A stretch of DNA of 64,000 bases from Helopsaltes ochotensis (lineage: Eukaryota; Chordata; Aves; Passeriformes; Locustellidae). Shown in pieces: positions 1-12,680 of the stretch. Location: positions 42,987 to 106,986 of the forward strand of contig VXBM01001876.1 of the NCBI GenBank assembly GCA_013400155.1, given 5' to 3'. The notes beneath the pieces were generated by a model, which saw only the letters and a program-made list of their open reading frames with translations, ran no database searches and was not told the DNA's origin. The stretch's first letter is position 1. Every line of letters starts with the position of its first letter. A program made the translations under genes and the position numbers.

Positions 1-3000
1 TTGCACAGGGTGTTTTGTTACAATCATCATACTGAAATGAAGCGACTGTTAAAGTATCTGGACTGAATGCAGGGCTACAAACAGAATTTTAAAACATGAA
101 GGGGGGGGGGGGGGGAAGCCCAAACAGTATTGTTCAGCTTATGTTCAATAGTCTAATGCATTGACCATGTAAATATATTTCATTTTAAAGCCTAAGTATA
201 TTTTCCTTCAAAGAACATTCAAAGATCCAGCTCTCCCCATTCTGTACCAGTAGCATAGACGAGTCCACCCACACATGAACCTGTCGTGGTAAACACTGAA
301 TAACCTCTCCTTCAAGTATATTCCTCAACTTAAAGATTTTTTGATTCAATGTTAAATGTCAATGGCATTCACACAGGAGTGACATTTTCATTATAAATGT
401 GAATTTGTTAATCTTATGGCAACTATCACCACTGTAAAAAATGACTTCGTACATTCCAAATAATGGAGCAAAAATCTTATCTTTTTAGAACAAACTAACT
501 TACCCAAATTGGAGTGAATGCTTGTATTTTAGATACAGGCTAGATCCAGCTAATGCAGTTTAGCTGTTGTGGCCAAGACTGACAGCTGAGAAGTTCTGTA
601 AAAAAATTCAGGATGAATACAGCAAGAGAAGAACACCGGAAATCTAAGGCCATGTAAGGAGCTGTGGTAGAAATCTCCATAACAGAAATATAGCATATTT
701 TGAAACTTCTCATATTTTATACAAAAAGAGGATTTGGCTTTTGGGATAGTAGCTTTTTTGGCAACAACATATTTTCATGACAAGCCATACACTCGATTCT
801 ACCATTTTGTTTCACCACTTAAAAAAAAAATCAAAACTATTTGTGTCCATTTCAAATCATTCTTCAGTAGATTTTGGCTTGAGATAGCATAATTCAGATG
901 GCATAATTTTTGAATAGAGAATTCAAATCCTGAGCATTTGCATGCAATGTAATTAGATACCCATAAAAAAGAGCCAGAGTAAAATAAAATTTACTGTTCC
1001 ACAGCTGTGGCTCTGGTGAAGTCCTACTCAGGTGGAACACAGTTGTTTTTAACCATCTGAAAATTGAATGGTAAACACAGAGATTCAATATTATTAAGAA
1101 ATGTATTCAAAGTTATTTGCATAGAAACTAAGTTTGCATAGAAACTCAGAAAGTTATTTCCGATTAGTTTTCATCAATCACAATGTTGATGGGTTCACAG
1201 TCACAATAATCAGAAGGCATTAGATACAATAAACAATATAAGCCTTGTGATCAAGGTTTCTCACTTCCAAGCTAACTGGGACCCCTCCTTCCTTTGAGAG
1301 GTCCCTCTGGTTAACTTGCTGACTTTCTCACAGTTATTTAGCCTCAGCAGGAATGGAGGGATTTTCACCACCACAGTCCCACAATTTTGGTGGTGAAGAC
1401 ACTCTCAGGTTTATGTTTTAACCTTCTCAGGCTGCAGCATAAAATAGGAGTATTGGCTATGCAAGGATTCCATTCGCAGTGTCAGTTCACAGGGTATTGT
1501 CAGCTGACCTATTGAAAACCCAAATCACAGAACGTTCACGGATGGGGTTTTTAATATCTCTTTTGGTCTATTTTTAATTTGCCCAAGTCCCAAGTACTCA
1601 AACTTGACATGGCAAAACAAAAGACTATCCAAAACACAGAGAAATAAGGGGATTTGAAATTAATAAAAGAGCAAATAAAATCAGGTGAAAAGGAAGCAAC
1701 CTAGGTTACAGAAAAGTCTGCCCTAGAATTTAGGGCATCCAAGTTCCTGTTAGTCCCCTCCCTCTCAACTCTCAGTTCCTTACTTTTCTGCTCATTTTAT
1801 CCCACTCGTTCAACCCCCAAATTAACTATACATGCTTTAGCATCCTGATTCAACTCCAGTGCCTGTTCTTATTATGGTCCTCCAACTTCACAGACCATCA
1901 ACCTTCCAGTAGGGCCTAGGGATGAAATGGTGAGAGACAGTTTCGTCCCTCAACTTCATCCAAGGAATCTCCTCTTCCCCTTTCCCTTCCTGCTGTTAAA
2001 AAACGGAGCATATGAAGAAGCAATGGAAATTCTGATCCAGTTTCCACCATGTGGGGCAGGGAGGATCAGCTTTTGTTTTCTGCATTAATCCTCTTTTCTT
2101 CTGCAGGAGGTTTGACAAATACTTTCTCTGCACTATACACCTGCCTATAAATCAGTCTGTTCATCAGAAGCATGTCAGATATGCTCTGTCATGTGCAGCA
2201 ACCCCAACCGGTTGCTTCTCCCAGGAGACAAGGAAAGAGGAAAGCTTTCAGTTCAAACAATGTCACGCAACAGCTGCAATCTAAGACCTCTCCAGATCTG
2301 TCCACACTGCCATCAGTGTAGGCCTAAACTAGTGAGGGTTCTTTGCAAATTCTTGCCATGTTTCCTTCCTCATCCTTCCTTGAACTTAAGTAGAATTTAC
2401 TACAATTTGACCTTTAATTGTCAAAACCCCGGGAAGTCAGAATGATTTCTCTCTAGACACTTGTGCTATTTACATCCACCACCTTATCATATGGATGAGA
2501 TCTGTATGTTAATGAAAAGCTACAGCTTCTTCTAGTCCACAGCAACACTCAACTGATGTCTGGGCATCAGACACAGCATTTGTTTGCACAGACAAGACAT
2601 TTATAATACTCCTTTCCAACCAAAATGCACATTTTTTTCATCCAGCAGTTGGTGAAGATGATCAACATCAGAAATACTGTTCTCTTTTTCTGAGAGAATG
2701 GTGTAGTATCATACACCCTTCAGAGCCCCTCTGTGGTTACTCATGAAAAAACATTTCCACAGCCTTCAAAAGGCCTGGGCTTTTAACCATCAGTATCCTG
2801 TAACATACACGAAATCGGCAAAATTAAATGAGGTCAAACCAGGAAATTTTCTCAGTCTCCTCAGGATCAGCAGTTTTATGAAACGAGGAAGAAGAGTATC
2901 ATTATTTTGTGTTCAGAAGACAAAAAGCAACAAAGCCAAATGGTACTGTATTAAAGCAAAATATGTTTCAGATAAGGAGAAAAGGCTGTTTGATCTAATT

Positions 3001-3149
3001 TATCCTTTTATTTTGAATAAAGGGATTATATATTTTCCTTTTAATGTTTCTCAGCATCTGTTAATCATCTGGGAACAGAAATTCAGATGTTCTCAAGTGA
3101 AACAGTTCTCTGGTGCATTCCGTTGATGGTGGAGATTTGGAGACTGGTT
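1..3149. other. Intergenic, no gene seen
   Basis: AT-rich unique-looking DNA with a poly-G run. Short frames show no protein family I recognise. Confidence 0.6.
101..115. repeat. Poly-G run
   Basis: Fifteen consecutive G. Similar to the longer run beside the assembly gap at 8098. Confidence 0.95.
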
Positions 3150-3414
3150 GAGGGTTTTTTGCTTTTTTTTTTGGTTTTGGTTTGGAGGTTTTTTATTTGT
3201 TTGTTTTGGGTTTTTTTGGTTGTGGTGGGTTTTTTTGTTTTGTTTTTGTTGGGTTTTTTTTTTGTAGTCTGTGGGGGTTTTTTGTTTGTATGGGTTTTGG
3301 GGGGTTTTTTGTTTGCTTGTGGTTTTTTGCTTGGTTTTTTGTTTGTTTGGTTGGGTTTGGGTTTTGGTTTTTGTTTGGTTGGTTTTGGTTTTTGTTTTGT
3401 TTTTGTGGTTTTTT
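3150..3414. repeat. G/T-only low-complexity tract
   Basis: About 265 bp made almost entirely of T and G (TTTGTTTG, GGGTTTTTT, GGTTTTGG units); A and C are nearly absent on the plus strand. Open frames across it (poly F/V/G/L) are compositional, not genes. Confidence 0.9.
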
Positions 3415-6400
3415 ACTTTTCCTATATTTCCAGGAGTTACACTAAGTTAACACTTAATATCTGGGGAAGTAAGCAAAATGGGGTTATAAAACTGATACAA
3501 GAAATCAGTTAAAGAAAAAGTTATTTTACAATGGGGCAGCGGCTTGAAAGAAAATATTTAAAAACTGAGTCTTGTGAACAAAAGTGAAGCCACTCTTCAG
3601 AAATTTCCCTCAAACTGAGAAGACGAATATGAATTGCTCTTCCAAGCTAAACTAAGAGAAGTCCTAGGAATAACCTGCCAGATATCGCATCAGACCATTA
3701 AAAATGTCAGAGACACATTAGTTGTTTTTTCTGTATCTTTCTAGACAATGTCCCAGGTCAGGGGTATCTAAGGAGTACACATTTCAAGAGCACAGAAGAA
3801 TGTGTCAACTGGCACTGAATCAGTATCTTGTTCTGGTATCCCCATCCTTGCAAAGCAGCAACATAGTCCCAACATTCCTAGACAGTATTTCAGGGCATTC
3901 ATTCATGAACTAGGCATTAAAAGACAGATGAGCAGGGTCTGAGGGACCAGCTGCCTCTTCCTGTTGGCTCTACTGTTAAGACCTCTGACTGAGATTGGAA
4001 GACCTGAATATTTTTCTTAACATGAAGGTGGCAACAGAAAGGACTTCCTGGTTTACAGCAAAGGCATAAATTTATTCCATTTCATACGGAAAAAAAATTG
4101 CATTAACACTGTTTCACCGATTAATTAAATCATAATGAGGATCACATCATTAATGTTTTATTAAACTCCTTTATTAAGACAAGGCAAATGGATACTTGAA
4201 AGGAAAATTTTTTATGTAGATGGTTTTCTGATTCAAACCTTCATAAATAACTCATGGACCTCACACAGAAATAATTGCCTCGGTGTGGTAAAGATATGGC
4301 CAAGATCAATGAATCAAACACGGAGGAAAGAAAGGATTTGTAACTCATCAAGGGAACACACCAGCTTTATGAAGAAAGTACCAGAAGCAGCCCGTCCTCG
4401 TCCTCTGCCAGCAGATGGCAACATGACTTCTCATTAGGGAAAGGGATCAGGGAAAAAGATCTGTGTCATCAACAAAAGCTGTGGCCACTGTGTAGATATT
4501 TTTGTTCTTTTATTTTCGCATAAAAATAGAATGCTTTGCCTAAGGTGCCATGTTTATGTTCCAGTGGACAGCGGCGGAGAAAAGTAACCCTCTGACCACA
4601 GCAGGAGGCTGAGAGAAAGAGACAGAAAATACTGAGACTCATTGTAATGGCACAGTACAGATCTGGTAGCTTATGCCTGCAAGAAAGGTTCATAGAGAGA
4701 ATGTACAGAAAGATATTCCTGATATCTAATTCAGACCCCATATAAATTGATAGATACTGAATAATTATTTATAATGTTTTTGCATATGGAAACTACTTTG
4801 AATACTTTTTTCTTTAAATTCCCCTGTGCAGATGGACTCAAGCCCTGAATCATAATGCTTGTAAACAATTCTTCCATTTCTGCAAATATATGGCAAGTGA
4901 TGCAAAAACCAATGAATAATCCTATTAAACATACCTAAAACCCCTGATAATGCATAATGATATGAAGCTGTGTAAAGGGATGTTCAGATTGGATGGACAT
5001 TAGGAAAAGGTTCTTCACGCAGAGGGTAGCTGGGCACTGGAACAGATTCCCCATGACAGAGAAAGAGCAAAAAATATACTATATCCTTGTAACCAGTGAT
5101 TAGGGAAAAACAAATTATCTGTGAGTTAGCATCCATTGAAAAAAAATAAAGCTCCCTTTTTTTTTCCTGCTCATATCTCCACAGATTTTGCATCTAGACT
5201 TTAAAATCCAGTGTCTCAACTGCTTTATTTATTTTCAGCAACTCACACATCTACACTGACTTTTTTTTCCTGAGATCTTTAGAGTTTCAATGCTTTATCG
5301 TATATCTCAGTGACGACAACATAGCTTTACCAAGCCAAACACTGGGAATAACTGATGTCTTGCTAGGGATGTAGCCTCACAATATTGCTGCAATACCCAG
5401 GAGCTGTTCCACAGCATTGCTTAAATACCAAAGATGCATTTCTGCTTCGTAGTCTCCTCCATTTTCAAGAACAGAATCCAGTGGAGATTAACACCTCTTT
5501 TACTACCTTATGTTTAATTTTTCTCTATCATAGACTGATGAGAGAAGTTATTGGAACCAAGCCTATGAAAATACTCAAAGCCATCCTAAAATGACTGATT
5601 ATCAACACGGTTCTGAATTTGTTCAAATGCTTGGTGAAGAGGTGCCAAGGTCTCAGCTTTAAAAATTCTGATAGAATAAAAGCAAACTAGTAAACCAACA
5701 CAAAGGATGCGGGAGAACTATTAATTTATGTCACACTTTTCAGAAAAGTATTTTATAATAATGCTTGTATCAGATCTAATTTGATCGGATACAAACTAAC
5801 AGAGAGCTTTGTTTTTCAGCACTGAAATAATTTCCCAACTGTACAATACAGAAAAAGTCACATTCATGCATTGCAGCTGAAGTACTGTGATTCCACAGCT
5901 GGATGCACACAGCTGCAACAAAGCTTTTTGTTTACTATGCCTCAACATTGGGTGGGACCAATAAATCAGGCGAATACCAGGGAAATCATACTTTTTTTAG
6001 ATTAGATTCTTAATTACCTTTTTGTTTCCTTTAAAAGTGTGTATGTCTGTGTATATGCACACATATTCCTGCAGAGGTGTTCAACAAAACCCATTTACAT
6101 ACTTTTATCCATATAGCTGGAATTTGCCCAATAGTACTACAACCACTACTTTCACTTTGGCATATCAGGTTAACTATCAGGAATAATTCTTGCGTTCTAA
6201 AGCTGTTATTTATCCACCGCTGAAGCACAGTTAGACTTGGTGTGAAGTGTAGAAGCTATTTAACCAACAATACAAAACAGTTCTTGCAATAACATGAAAA
6301 GGCAGTCATATGCAGAAAATTAGCCTGACTGAAGAACATAATGCCACAGAAGTTGGAACCCTGTCAGGTTTGGGTTGTTGTGTTTGGGTTTTTTTCCTCC

Positions 6401-6489
6401 CCCCCACTATATTGGGACACGAATTTACTACTCAGAGAGAAAACACGTTATTTGCGATGTTTAACGATCATCCCAGGCCAAAGGTGCTT
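3415..6489. other. Intergenic, no gene seen
   Basis: AT-rich. Holds one short CR1 fragment (4978-5062) and a homeobox-site-like TTAATTAA-rich patch at about 4110-4180 (TTCACCGATTAATTAAATC) that could be a regulatory element. Confidence 0.55.
4978..5062 (+). mobile_element. Short CR1 3' fragment
   Basis: GGACATTAGGAAAAGGTTCTTCACGCAGAGGGT followed by GGGCACTGGAACAGATTCCCCATGA matches a CR1 3' region in sense orientation. Only about 85 bp remain. Confidence 0.65.
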
Positions 6490-6860
6490 GAGCAATCAGT
6501 TCCATCTGTCTCCGCATACCAGGAGGGGAGATCTGCAGCTCTTCAGACTCCTGGCTGCACAGACCCTCCCAGCCTCCCAGTCCGAGCTCTCCCGCAGCCA
6601 ACCCCGATTACTCTCGGCAAACGGAGAGGACCCGCTGTGCAGCTGGGGACGGGAGCTGGGGCTTCCAGTTCTGCTGAACAGGAACTCGAAGTCCCTCAGC
6701 GCGGCGCGGAGCGCAGGGATCTCCAGGCGCAGCCCGCAGCGCCGGTGACTCACCGGGACGGGCCGTGCTCGCCGCCCTGACTCACTGCGGCACCGGCTCT
6801 GCTGCAGCAGCCGCTTCCAGCTCCCTCTGCGACAGCCACCGCTCCACACGCAGCTCTTCA
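6490..6860 (-). promoter_or_regulatory. CpG island with two AP-1 sites and minus-strand splice donors; possible promoter of an unknown transcript
   Basis: CpG-dense stretch in an AT-rich surround. Two TGACTCA AP-1 consensus sites lie at 6746-6752 and 6778-6784. The same bases read GTGAGT on the minus strand, so two good splice donors (exon ends near 6754 and 6786) are present, as if a non-coding first exon ran leftwards. Open frames here are compositional. A promoter is inferred. Confidence 0.45.
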
Positions 6861-8057
6861 GTCACGACTTCTCCATGGTGCTCTCTCACTTCTTCCCCCC
6901 ACGCCATTGGCAAAGTACAGATGCTAGATGGCAGGATAAATTGAATTGGTAAAGCTGCCGTAGCTGAATGATGGAAAGGGAAGGTAAAACACAGTAATTT
7001 ATACAGTATTGTAATTTATACAGTAAATCCTGCAATTTGTCTATTATTTTACGGCAGTCTGTTTTACATTGCATTGCCTAGGAACATGATTTTCAAAGAT
7101 CAGCTGATGTTGGCAAATGCACTGAATTGCTAAAATTATAATCTTATTTCTAAACTGTAAAACTAAGAAGAAGGAAGTTGTCCTTCTCAGCTTGGCACCC
7201 AGTCTCGAAGAACACAGGTCAAGCAGCATTGTCACCTAATGCACTTCAGAACGCAGTGCTGGCAGCTACCTACTTTGCTTTGTACATTTCTGTCCATAGA
7301 TATAAAGAAAGTGTGCACATGGAATGAATGAAGATGGATAAAAAGGCTGACTGCATGAAGACAAATAGCAAAAGCATCACCATAAACAGAAATCTCTGCC
7401 ACAGCAGAGGACTGGCTGTGTCAACTATTGGGGGATGAAGCTGGGTAGTCAGAAGAGAAGGAACTCGAAAAGGTTATTATAAGTGACTCTGATCAAATAC
7501 CTCCACTTTTCTGAAGAAAAGGGAAAATCCTTTGCTAGGAACCATTTCTAGAGACAGTTTAGTACAAAACACTCTCTCTCTAGCACTAATGCCAACAAAC
7601 TTTGCAATCATGGATGAGTCACTTCTCCATTTTCTGCTGCAGCAAAACTAACACCATTTCTGCCCAGCCTGGTGAGTATTTGCAAGCAGCAGACGGCCTT
7701 TATAGTGTGTTTCAAAGATGAAACTACTTGAATAAACATCAAGCAGTAGTATTCTGTCAAAATTCACTGGCAACATATGGTGGTGCTGAAAAAATGAAGA
7801 CATTGCACAGGAAATGTAGGAATTCATTGACCAAAGAAAGGGGGAAAGGACACGAAGCCTAAGGACACGAAGCCTGCAAACAGTAATACCAGTCTCTCTT
7901 CATTGTCATGTTGGCTTCATTTATTCCTAGGCAAGCCCAAAGCATACAGACCCAAACTTATTCCCACAGGAGGGTGACAGTTGCCAGTCTCATGCCCTGT
8001 GTGACCTCTAATTAGACCTCTGTGAGCCAACTGTGCTGTCCAAATTCCAGAATACAG

Positions 8058-8097
8058 NNNNNNNNNNNNNNNNNNNNNNNNNNNNNNNNNNNNNNNN
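8058..8097. other. Assembly gap (40 N)
   Basis: Forty unknown bases in intergenic DNA, immediately followed by twenty G. The gap length may be nominal. Confidence 0.98.
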
Positions 8098-8117
8098 GGG
8101 GGGGGGGGGGGGGGGGG
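8098..8117. repeat. Poly-G run next to the gap
   Basis: Twenty consecutive G abutting the N gap; probably the cause of the sequencing or assembly failure. Confidence 0.95.
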
Positions 8118-11100
8118 AAAGCAATAGACCAGTGTGTGACCTCTTAAAGTTTCCTATTTACTTTTCTGCATTAATGTGCTCTTCTGCATGAGCTGCTGGT
8201 TTCTCATTGGCTTTTCACTGCATATATTCTAACACAAAGTGTTAAAAATTCTAACTTCAAAGTGGGTACTCCAAACAAGACACTGCGAACTACTTCATTG
8301 TAAAGCATGCCCCATGATCCAGGTCACTCACAATAAAACAACCTGAGGGCACTGTAACTTATTAACCAGCTTTCTCTCCCGGCATTGTTCGCAGTCCTCA
8401 CAGCCACAGACAGAACTGCCGGGAGCCTGTTGCAATCCCCAGCCACCAGCCTATCTCAGGAAGTTACTCCTGGGTACTACCAAGAAAGAAAAGCTGGTGC
8501 ATGCAGAGTTCTTCGAAATGACTAATAACAGAATGGGTTCAAATATGGCCTATTACTGATCCAAAATTAAGCTTTGCAGACACTTCCCCATATAATGACT
8601 TTTCTTTCATATTTACTGTCATGAAACACTTCACTGGTCTTCACTGAGAATTCACAAACTAATTAGTTTTCTTTAAACTGCAGTATTTTAGGCAATCCAG
8701 TGCATTTTTGCCCTAAATTTATGGAAGGATAATGATGACTGGAAGACTTTAAATTTCTCCTTCTACTTGACACAGCAGGCAGAAATACAGAATAACTATT
8801 TCCCTGGAGAGGCAAATACATCTCAGGGAAAATAAAAAACAACAACAAAAAAAGGAGCTATCAAACTGTAAAAGCTAATAATCCTGGTTGTGAAAATCTT
8901 GTGATGCTACCATAGTGGTTAAAGGTGAGACTGACTTTGCTCCAAAACAGGAAAGAACTGCTGCTCCCAGAGGGAAGCAAGCACAGTGTTTGCTCTCTGG
9001 AATCATGACAGCAACACAATGACAATTCCAAAAGGGCAGGAACTCTACTTCCAGCCAATGAAGTTATAATTAATACCCATGAGAAAATTAGAAGCAATGT
9101 GAGCACACAAAACTGGCTCAGAGTCAGTGTAGAGGGCAGCCACACACCTGATCTTGAATGAAGATGGAAACACCACAATTTTCTGCCACTTTTGCATGTG
9201 CTACTTTCCCTGGCATGTAACAGGTGAAAGTCCCAGATATCAGGACTATTTAAATAACACAGAACAAGATGATGTATTATGCACACCTATCTGGAATCAG
9301 TTTTCCCTTTCTCTTTGTCAGTCAGTAAAACTTGCCATGACACAGAACTGTATTGTTTTGATTACACAGGCCGTTTCTTAAAATGTAACCTGATGTTTCA
9401 GTTTTCTGAGGTTCAGATTTGAGGGGAAATGCACATAAAAGTAAACACTGCCTCCATTTAGATTAGCTCATGGTAGAAAAAAACCCCATGTGTAAACACA
9501 TCTTTCAAGCGATTGGCTTCAGGATTTTAGCATTGAGATCTGCAAGCTTTTAGTACTTCTGTTTTTGCAAAGGTCTATAATGAACACAGCATTACAGCCT
9601 TCATGAGCCTCCCTTGAACCCTGCTAATGAACCTCCCTAGTTTGGTGCTATGCTAAGTCTACCAGGACAGACAATTTAATCCTTTTTAAACTGCACCCAA
9701 GTATGTGTGAAATCATAATAATGCTGGTGACAGTGTAACACAGGTAATTCCAGAATTACTCCTGGGTTTAAATGACAGCATAACACAAAATTACTGAGCT
9801 AGAGTTTTTGTGGGGCCTAACAGAGATATATTTCAGCCCCTCACATGAATTTCCTGTCCCAGAAGCTGGAGGACCATGATCCTTCTCATTTGCTTTATTT
9901 CCCTTCCATGAATCTTGCTGCACTGTGTCATAGCATCAATAAGACTGTAAAAAGGAGCAATTTCTGCACAGATTAGGAGGCATTTTAATAGTGATCAGTG
10001 CACCCTGGTGAACCATAAGAGACATGGGTTTGTACTCCCACAGACTAAGGAGGGAACAGAACTGTCTGATTAGCTTATTAGATGACAGGAGAAGACAGGA
10101 GTTCCTCAGATTTGTTTTCAGCCACAAATCATTTGGTAGTCAGAAAATATTCAAGAAGCATACTGAGAATTTATCTAATGCCAACATATGTACAGTCTGG
10201 CAATTGCAAATGACAAATGTTCCCATCAGTAGAAAAAACAACGGAGTTATTCCATGCCCCAGAACAGATTGCCTGGTACTGCTTGACACTATGAATAGTC
10301 ATTCTTCTCATCTATTGGGGCAGTTATAGCGACTGGAGAAAATTATCTTTTTTTCCATTCCTACATTCTTTTCATTATTCCTAAATTTCCATCACATAGA
10401 AGATATGATGTGGATTACTGACCCTAGGAGGCAACAAACAGGCATAGCAGAATATTGTTACTTCTATTATTTGGAGCTAAAAGCTTGTTTAGCTGAGCTG
10501 AAGTTAGCATCAAACTGGTTTCTAGTCAATAGGCAATAGCACAGTTCTTAGCTGAGAGAAATCTACAGTCTACATTTTCCAGGTGCTGTAAACTACCTTT
10601 TCAAAACATGCTAAAAATGCAGAGTATCTTGCTTGATTCAAACTAAACGTCATCCGTTTATTCCATGCACATGCAACAGACTGGGAAAAGTGTTAACACC
10701 CATCTGTGATCTGTGTTCTAGGTGCAGTAACCCTGCTCATTAACCTGAGTTTGGGAGTTCCTTGCTGTGAATGCCTTCTTCTGCACTCCCAGCTCTGATA
10801 AATGAGCAGGTTATTTGTTGATCTGCTGGACTGCTCGGCAGGGGAGAGCCCGTTCCCTTTTTCCACAAAAGTGTGCCACATATAGTGTGCTTACTCCAAC
10901 TCTACACACAATAAGAGTTTGTCCATAAAACTTTATCACTATGAAAACAAATCCAGTTATTCTATTTTCCTTTTTAATTTTTTCTGTACATTAAATCAGA
11001 CTTTGTGGGCTAGATGGCCTGGCTGGTGAGGGAAAACTAAAGAATATTATCACATTGGATACCAAGATTACTGAATGTTTACTATCTGTTAAAGCAACAG

Positions 11101-12639
11101 ACATAAACACAGGAGGAAGAGGTTGAAACCCCGTCTCAATATCAGCTCCAGATACCCAATGTTGTTCTTACACTCTTGAAATGTCAAATAGAAATTACTC
11201 ACCCATGAGGCTACTAGCATATTAAAAAAACCAAACAAAAACCCAAGCAGTATTTCTAGCTGACATGCTTCATGCAGTCATGTAACAAACCCCTTAATTT
11301 ATGAACAGGCAGACCCTCAATAAATATAACACTATTATTTTTATGATAAAAATATAGAGAGATATTTATTTTAAATTCAATCAGAGTTTGGTAGTGAAAT
11401 AGGCATCCCACTCCTGTGTATCTTTTTAGCATTACTAGATATCAAAGTAAACAATTTATACTTATATTCTGAAGTATTTTCTTATTGTTTATTGGCCTTC
11501 CAGCCTCAGCATCTTGTGTTTGTGGTGGCATATAATTTGGCTTGTTATTTACTGGGTTTTTTTCTGTATGGTTGGAAGATTTTTCATTGCTTTTTACAAT
11601 TACTTGTCTCATTCACTACAACATTTTAAAGATGTTTGCTAAACACTTCAAAAATAGAAATAGCCAATATGGGAACGAAGGAAAAAGTTTTTTAAGTGAG
11701 ATCATTCTCTTACCAATACCTTTGGAATATTTGGCTCCTTTGTTTCTTATACTTGCTACTTCCTCCTTTATGACCACGATTGTCTCAGCTTTGCTATAAC
11801 CACAGCTCCCTTTCTGCAGCAGTGGGAAATCACACTGGATTATATTCAGTTTGAGAAGGTATTGGATTTGTAAGAGACAACTGTGTGCATCAACAGCTGG
11901 ATTTTGTCTTAGAGGGTCGCTCCTCTGGTGCACTTCAATGTGACCTATCCCACCCTGCCTTCATAATCCCAGTGAGGTGACAGCTCTGGAACTAAGACTT
12001 TTATCTTGTGCTTGTTCCCCACACTGCACTCCTCAAGTGTCCAGGCCTTCCAGAGCAGCGTCCAGGAATGCTGATTCCTCAGAACAGGAAACAACCTGCG
12101 GGATTCCCAGTCATCCTCAGACTATTCCTTCAAGGACAGAACCAAGCTGAACACCACCTCCATCCCTAAAGACTTCCTCACTGCCCCTCTGCCCTTCAGC
12201 CATGCCTGATACTTCTCAGGTCGCCCTTTGCCTGGCAATATTTTGGTTGGGGTCTCAGAGAATTGCCATTTGATGCTTTCCTCATCCTTTCAGATTCTTC
12301 ACAGCTTGTGGACCTCCTCCTACAGCTGTTTCACTTGGAGGCACAGTTCACCAGCGATTTCACAGCTCTGGGCAGACCAGACACCAAGTGCCCCAGGGCC
12401 AGCCCAGCCACTCCAAGCTGTTTCAGACTTTAGAAGCTGCACCCTCCTTTGGAAGTTGTATCTGGGTCCAAAAGTCCAATACTAAAGAGACTGCGAAATT
12501 TGAATTTGGATGTAAACCAGACTTGACACATTTCTCTTAAGCTTTCTTTTAAAAATGCCAGATACAGAAACATGAGGATATTAAAATGGCTTTTGGTAAA
12601 GTCATAATTAAAGATCATACTAAATATCAAAAAAAATCT

Positions 12640-12680
12640 TACCACAAAAAAAAAAAAAAAAGAAAAAAAAGGAAAACAAA
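12640..12680. repeat. A-rich low-complexity run
   Basis: CACAAAAAAA... followed by AGAAAAAAAAGGAAAAC. A decayed poly-A; no retroposon body recognised next to it. Confidence 0.7.

Noticed and set aside
3087..3512. Hydrophobic 141-codon frame that looks like a membrane protein
   Set aside because: Translation of the G/T-only tract (Phe/Gly/Val/Leu from TTT, GGG, GTT, TTG); not a gene.
6310..6780. 156-codon plus frame and overlapping 117-codon minus frame
   Set aside because: Both lie over a CpG island that lacks AT-type stops; no recognisable protein.
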